A program made the position numbers and the translations under genes. 64,000 nucleotides of DNA from Pseudorhizobium banfieldiae (GTDB taxonomy: Bacteria > Pseudomonadota > Alphaproteobacteria > Rhizobiales > Rhizobiaceae): assembly GCF_000967425.1 (NCBI RefSeq), contig NZ_FO082821.1, positions 258,265-322,264 on the forward strand, given 5' to 3'. Within the stretch, counting starts at the first letter, position 1, and each line of letters begins with the position of its first letter. The notes below the pieces were generated by a model. That model was not told where the DNA came from, did no database searches, and saw only the letters and a list, made by a program, of their open reading frames with translations. Shown piece by piece: positions 60,776 to 64,000 of the stretch.

Positions 60776-62203
60776 ATGCGAGTAGCTCGAATAGTGATCC
60801 AGAATTTTCGCACATTCGCGTCACTCGACGTGAATGTCGCGGATGATCTGTGCTGTATCATCGGAGAAAACAATACTGGCAAGACCGCGATCCTTCGCGC
60901 AATCCAAATTTGTCTAGATAACATGCTGCCGTCGAGTTTCCGGGCGCTGATGCGCGAGGACATCCACTCCGCCATCGATATCGCCCAGCCCAGCCAGGTT
61001 CTGATAGGAATTGAACTGGCTGGGTTCGAGGGACGTGTGAATGAAGAGGCGCTAGTTAGTACCTGGAAGACGGCTGCGGACCGCGCGCGTATATTCTACC
61101 GCTTCCGTCCGCGGCCAGCTGTCCGGGAGCAGCTTGTAAGTGGCGATATCTTACCCGGGGCGCTGACCCTCGAAGATTATCAGTGGGAAATCCGCGGTGG
61201 CGGTGATCCTGCCATCGACCTCACGGAGATTGCCTGGGATGACGACGGGATCGGCGAGTCGGTGCGCTTTGCAGATCTGCAGTCTTACCTTCTTGTTCAT
61301 CTGCCTGCGCTCCGCGATGTCGAGAGCGACCTGCGTAATCCCCGCCAGTCGCCACTCATCCGTCTGATCGAGGCGTTCGAGATTGATGCGGCCGAGCAGG
61401 ATGCCCTAATCGCCATACTCGACGAGGCCAATCAGGCGATCGCGAACTCGGCGACTATTGCCGAAATAGCGGGGGCAATTGACGCACGGTTCAAGGATGT
61501 CTCTGGCCCCGCGTTCGAGATGGACGCCACTCTCGGCCTCTCCGCAGCGACCTTCCGCGCGATCATACGCAACCTCAAAATTATTCTATCGGACCTTTCA
61601 CTCACCTCGTTCGAACCTGGCCGCAACGGTCTTGGGATGAATAACATTCTCTATATCGCGATCCTGATGGAATACCTGCAGCGGCGGATCGCGCTCAACC
61701 GCTCGGCCGGCCAATTGATACTGATCGAGGAGCCAGAAGCGCATCTTCATCCTCAATTGCAGTTCTCATTGATCGCGGCACTACGCGCGATCAACGTGCA
61801 GACCATCCTGACCAGTCACAGCACCCAGGTAACCTCTCAGGTTCCACTGAGCAGTATTGTATCTCTCACCAAGCGCGAGGACGCGACCATCGCTGCCGGC
61901 AATCTCGCGCTCAATGCCGCGCTGACCGCGCCAGAAATTGCCGATCTCGAACGCTACCTCGACGCAACCAAGAGCGCCTTACTCTATGCGCGCAAGGTCA
62001 TGCTGGTCGAAGGTCCAGCCGAGATGTTCCTGATCCCGGCGATGATCGAGCAAGTGTACGGCGTGAGGCTTGAGCGGCTCGGCATCTCAGTTATCGCGAT
62101 TCATGGCGTCCACTTTGACGTCTATGCCAAACTGTTCCGCGCCGGATCGCTCGAGAAGAAATGCGCCATCGTGGCCGATGCTGATATCAGACCCAGAAGG
62201 TAG
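60776..62203 (+). CDS. OLD-family ATPase, C-terminally truncated
   Basis: 475 residues from the second ATG of the pair at 60773/60776. N-terminal ABC-type ATPase: RIVIQNFRTFASLDVN, then IGENNTGKTAILRAI (30-37 is Walker A). The ABC region has ILIEEPEAHLHPQLQFSLIA, then TILTSHSTQVTSQV. The TOPRIM domain begins at VMLVEGPAEMFLIPAMIEQV and ends at IVADADIRPRR; OLD nucleases normally run another 100-200 residues. The TOPRIM fold is cut, so nuclease activity is doubtful. It may be the remains of a defence gene such as a Gabija-like or standalone OLD nuclease. Confidence 0.8.
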   Translation: MRVARIVIQNFRTFASLDVNVADDLCCIIGENNTGKTAILRAIQICLDNMLPSSFRALMREDIHSAIDIAQPSQVLIGIELAGFEGRVNEEALVSTWKTAADRARIFYRFRPRPAVREQLVSGDILPGALTLEDYQWEIRGGGDPAIDLTEIAWDDDGIGESVRFADLQSYLLVHLPALRDVESDLRNPRQSPLIRLIEAFEIDAAEQDALIAILDEANQAIANSATIAEIAGAIDARFKDVSGPAFEMDATLGLSAATFRAIIRNLKIILSDLSLTSFEPGRNGLGMNNILYIAILMEYLQRRIALNRSAGQLILIEEPEAHLHPQLQFSLIAALRAINVQTILTSHSTQVTSQVPLSSIVSLTKREDATIAAGNLALNAALTAPEIADLERYLDATKSALLYARKVMLVEGPAEMFLIPAMIEQVYGVRLERLGISVIAIHGVHFDVYAKLFRAGSLEKKCAIVADADIRPRR

Positions 62204-62614
62204 GGCCGTATGTTCTCTACGATCCAATCCGGCGCGACGGGAGCAAGCCGGACGTCGCAGTAAGTCGAAATCTTCTTCTGAAAATGGCGTCTGGAAAGCT
62301 CTTCGTTGGGCATGTCTCATTCCGCATCTTTTCTCGGGCCTCAGGCCGAGGGCGTGCGGAATTAGGAGCGGGCGCTTAAAAATGCGTAAAGCGGGTCAAG
62401 TCGAGCCTGTAACACAGGCAGTCGGCACGATCTGTCATCCCTGGTATTGCTTTGCTCCGCACCTTCGGCGGTGTTCCGGCTGAGCAAAGCTGAAGAGCCT
62501 TTCCGCGGTTCCGGTCAAGGCGTAGAAGCCTGGACAGCTACGTCGTACCAGGAGGGCATTGCGCAGGCAGGATGAAGGCGCTATATGTAGGTACGTTCCT
62601 ACATGGAGGTGTAT
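62204..62614. other. Region after the truncated OLD gene
   Basis: About 410 nt. A shifted frame over 62190-62380 reads GPYVLYDPIRRDGSKPDVAV and then KMASGKLFVGH, which looks like coding sequence joined out of phase to the OLD gene. An 8-bp inverted repeat CTTTGCTC / GAGCAAAG lies at 62450-62489. The right end is the antitoxin operator. Confidence 0.4.
62585..62604. promoter_or_regulatory. Operator of the second Phd/VapC pair
   Basis: ATGTAGG-TACGTT-CCTACAT is a perfect 7-bp inverted repeat ending 10 nt before the antitoxin ATG. It fits an autoregulatory site for the antitoxin dimer. Confidence 0.6.
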
Positions 62615-62869
62615 ATGGCCACTATCAGCTTGACCAGCCGCGAATTGAATCATGATGTTGGCAGAGCAAAAAAAGCTGCTGAAGCGGGGCCTGTCGTTAT
62701 CACTGATCGAGGCAGACCTTCGCACGTGTTGATGACGTACGGTGAGTTTGAGCGTCTGACAGGTAAGCGTCGCAGTCTTGTCGATGCCCTTTCCATGCCC
62801 GGATTGTCCAACATCGAATTCGATCCGTCTCGATCAGTCATCGCAACTCGCGAAGTCGATCTGTCTTGA
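62615..62869 (+). CDS. Phd/YefM-type antitoxin
   Basis: 84 residues from the ATG at 62615, with GGAGGTG upstream. SLTSRELNHDVGRAKKAAEA, then GPVVITDRGRPSHVLMTYGE with FERLTGK is the Phd/YefM fold. The acidic tail binds the toxin. The stop overlaps the toxin's TTG start. Confidence 0.9.
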   Translation: MATISLTSRELNHDVGRAKKAAEAGPVVITDRGRPSHVLMTYGEFERLTGKRRSLVDALSMPGLSNIEFDPSRSVIATREVDLS

Positions 62870-63288
62870 GATATCTGCTCGACACAAACGTTGTCTCCGA
62901 GCTCCGTAAGGTTGGGGACGGTAAAGCTGATCAGAACGTGACGGCTTGGATAAGCGCGCAGGATTCCCGCGATCTGTATATTTCTGCCATAACGGTTCTA
63001 GAACTTGAGCGCGGGATACTCAGCATCCAGCGGCGTGACATTGAGCAGGGCGCTCGCTTACGAGCCTGGATGGATAGCCGAGTACGCCCGGAGTTCGCTC
63101 AGCGCATCATTGCTATCGATGAAGCGATTGCGACGCGATGTGCCCACTTGCATATTCCGGATCGCCGCAACGAAGCTGATGCACTCATCGCTGCCACGGC
63201 GGTCGTGCACGGGCTTGTGGTCGTTACACGCAACACTCAAGATTTCCAGGGCACCGGCGTTATCCTCGTGGACCCATGGCGTGCCTGA
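62866..63288 (+). CDS. VapC/FitB-type PIN-domain toxin
   Basis: 140 residues starting with TTG at 62866, overlapping the antitoxin stop (TTGA). PIN residues: YLLDTNVVSELRKVGDG (first Asp, Glu), AITVLELERGILSIQRRD, then RRNEADALIAATAVVHGLVV and VTRNTQDFQGTG. It cleaves RNA when freed from the antitoxin. The TTG start probably keeps toxin output low. Confidence 0.9.
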   Translation: MRYLLDTNVVSELRKVGDGKADQNVTAWISAQDSRDLYISAITVLELERGILSIQRRDIEQGARLRAWMDSRVRPEFAQRIIAIDEAIATRCAHLHIPDRRNEADALIAATAVVHGLVVVTRNTQDFQGTGVILVDPWRA

Positions 63289-63601
63289 CTAAAGGCTCGC
63301 AGGGCGCCTCGAAAGGTCGACGGTTCAGGTCCTATCAAGAGCGAGACACTGGCAAGGTATTTGCTCGAGCCAGCTGTGGTTCAAGTCCAGTGACAGCTTC
63401 GCACCGCCACCTATATCATTGACGCTATTATTGTGCCTTCCCGAAAGCGGACATCGTCCATCCGCGTCATCAAGCGGTGGCGGCTTTGAAAGATAATCGC
63501 TAAAGTAGACTATTGCCATCATCTTTATGATGAACCATAAGTCCTTGTCGGCTGCTGGCTCACCGTGACCAACGGCGACACAGACGGAACATGCAAACGC
63601 C
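63289..63601. other. Upstream region of the ECF sigma factor gene
   Basis: About 310 nt with no supported gene; a minus-strand open frame (63325-63603) lacks a ribosome site. It must contain the promoter of the sigma factor gene, but I cannot point to it. Confidence 0.4.
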
Positions 63602-64000
63602 ATGAGCGTACAAGTACAGCAGCAGGACGGCTGGTATCTGGTTCACCGGTCAGCGCTCATAGACTACGCCTCCAGCATTCTTCGTTCGCGGGAGGCTGCA
63701 GAAGATATCGTCCAGGAGGCGTACCTACGCCTGGCTCCTGAAAGGGCTGCGACCCTAGGAACTGCACATCGGGTGAGCTATCTCTACAGGATTGTTCGCA
63801 ACTTGGCGCTAGACGCTCTGAAACGACGAGGGATCGAGCGACGCGGACATTGTGACGATCCTCCCTTCTGGATACTCCCGCAACCGGTCGAGACTCCAGA
63901 GCAGACGATAATTCTCAGAGATCAGGCGGAGGTCGCAGCCGCCGCACTTGCTCGCCTCCCGGAAGACGTCAGGATTGCAGTTCAGATGTACCGCCATGGC
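63602..64000 (+). CDS. ECF-type RNA polymerase sigma factor, C-terminal end outside window
   Basis: 133 codons from the ATG at 63602 to the window edge, no stop. Region 2: ALIDYASSILRSREAAEDIV with QEAYLRL, then RVSYLYRIVRNLALDALKRR. The region 4 start is ALARLPEDVRIAVQMYRHG. The pattern resembles FecI-like sigma factors that respond to iron or outer-membrane signals. The partners would lie to the right. Confidence 0.85.
   Translation, partial: MSVQVQQQDGWYLVHRSALIDYASSILRSREAAEDIVQEAYLRLAPERAATLGTAHRVSYLYRIVRNLALDALKRRGIERRGHCDDPPFWILPQPVETPEQTIILRDQAEVAAAALARLPEDVRIAVQMYRHG

Noticed and set aside
63325..63603. 92-codon minus-strand frame
   Set aside because: It lies across the sigma factor promoter region with no supporting signal.
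1..64000. CRISPR arrays, tRNA or rRNA genes
   Set aside because: I saw no regularly spaced repeats, no cloverleaf-like tRNA sequence and no rRNA signature, though tRNA detection by eye is limited.

Overview
The window looks like part of a large, high-GC replicon of an alphaproteobacterium, most likely a Rhodobacteraceae/Rhodobacterales plasmid or chromid. The grounds are two complete repABC replication and partition cassettes, a VirB-type type IV secretion operon of the rhodobacterial kind, a gene of the RHE_PE00001 (DUF1612) family typical of alphaproteobacterial plasmids, and many insertion sequences. The taxon is inferred from gene content only.

Layout. 1-2850 (minus): a four-gene succinate dehydrogenase/fumarate reductase-type operon in the order B-D-C-A, cut by the window edge in A. 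3218-14526 (minus): a tightly overlapping virB operon (108-aa protein, VirB1, B2, B3, B4, lipoprotein, a lytic transglycosylase/VirB5 chimera, VirB5, B8, B9, B10, B11, a small secreted protein, VirB6). No coupling ATPase and no relaxase lie in the window. 14.7-17.8 kb: small secreted proteins, a ParDE-type toxin-antitoxin pair and an HTH protein. One of the secreted genes shares a nearly identical promoter with the virB operon. 17.9-23.3 kb: a WYL regulator divergent from sbcD-sbcC plus a small Cys-containing protein. 23.5-29.3 kb: an HTH protein, a serine recombinase and repABC-1 with its antisense RNA and a perfect palindrome at the end of repC.

29.3-47.7 kb is an accessory and IS-rich zone. 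It holds two diverged copies of one unusual cassette, in opposite orientations: a PD-(D/E)XK nuclease-like protein, a small protein, and a soluble AAA+ ATPase with an FtsH-like module. Copy A is intact and is followed, with an 8-nt overlap, by a separate M41 (FtsH-type) zinc peptidase. Copy B is broken by an IS3-family element and lacks the peptidase. ISL3, IS256, IS5/IS427, IS6 and IS3 elements or remnants lie in or between the copies. The IS256 and IS3 insertions can be undone on paper from their target duplications, which restores the interrupted reading frames.

48.9-52.6 kb: a second, diverged repABC cassette. 52.7-56.6 kb: small genes, a tyrosine recombinase, a VapBC pair and an RHE_PE00001 gene. 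56.6-60.3 kb (minus): a four-gene overlapping operon encoding a 190-aa protein, a QueC-like PP-loop protein, an XRE-ImmA/IrrE peptidase and a PIN protein; this looks like a defence-type or stress module. 60.8-64.0 kb: a truncated OLD-family ATPase, another Phd/VapC pair with a clear operator, and the start of an ECF sigma factor.

The two most interesting candidates for an undescribed system are the duplicated PD-(D/E)XK / small protein / AAA+ / M41 cassette and the QueC-like / IrrE / PIN operon. Two repABC cassettes 23 kb apart suggest a plasmid fusion.
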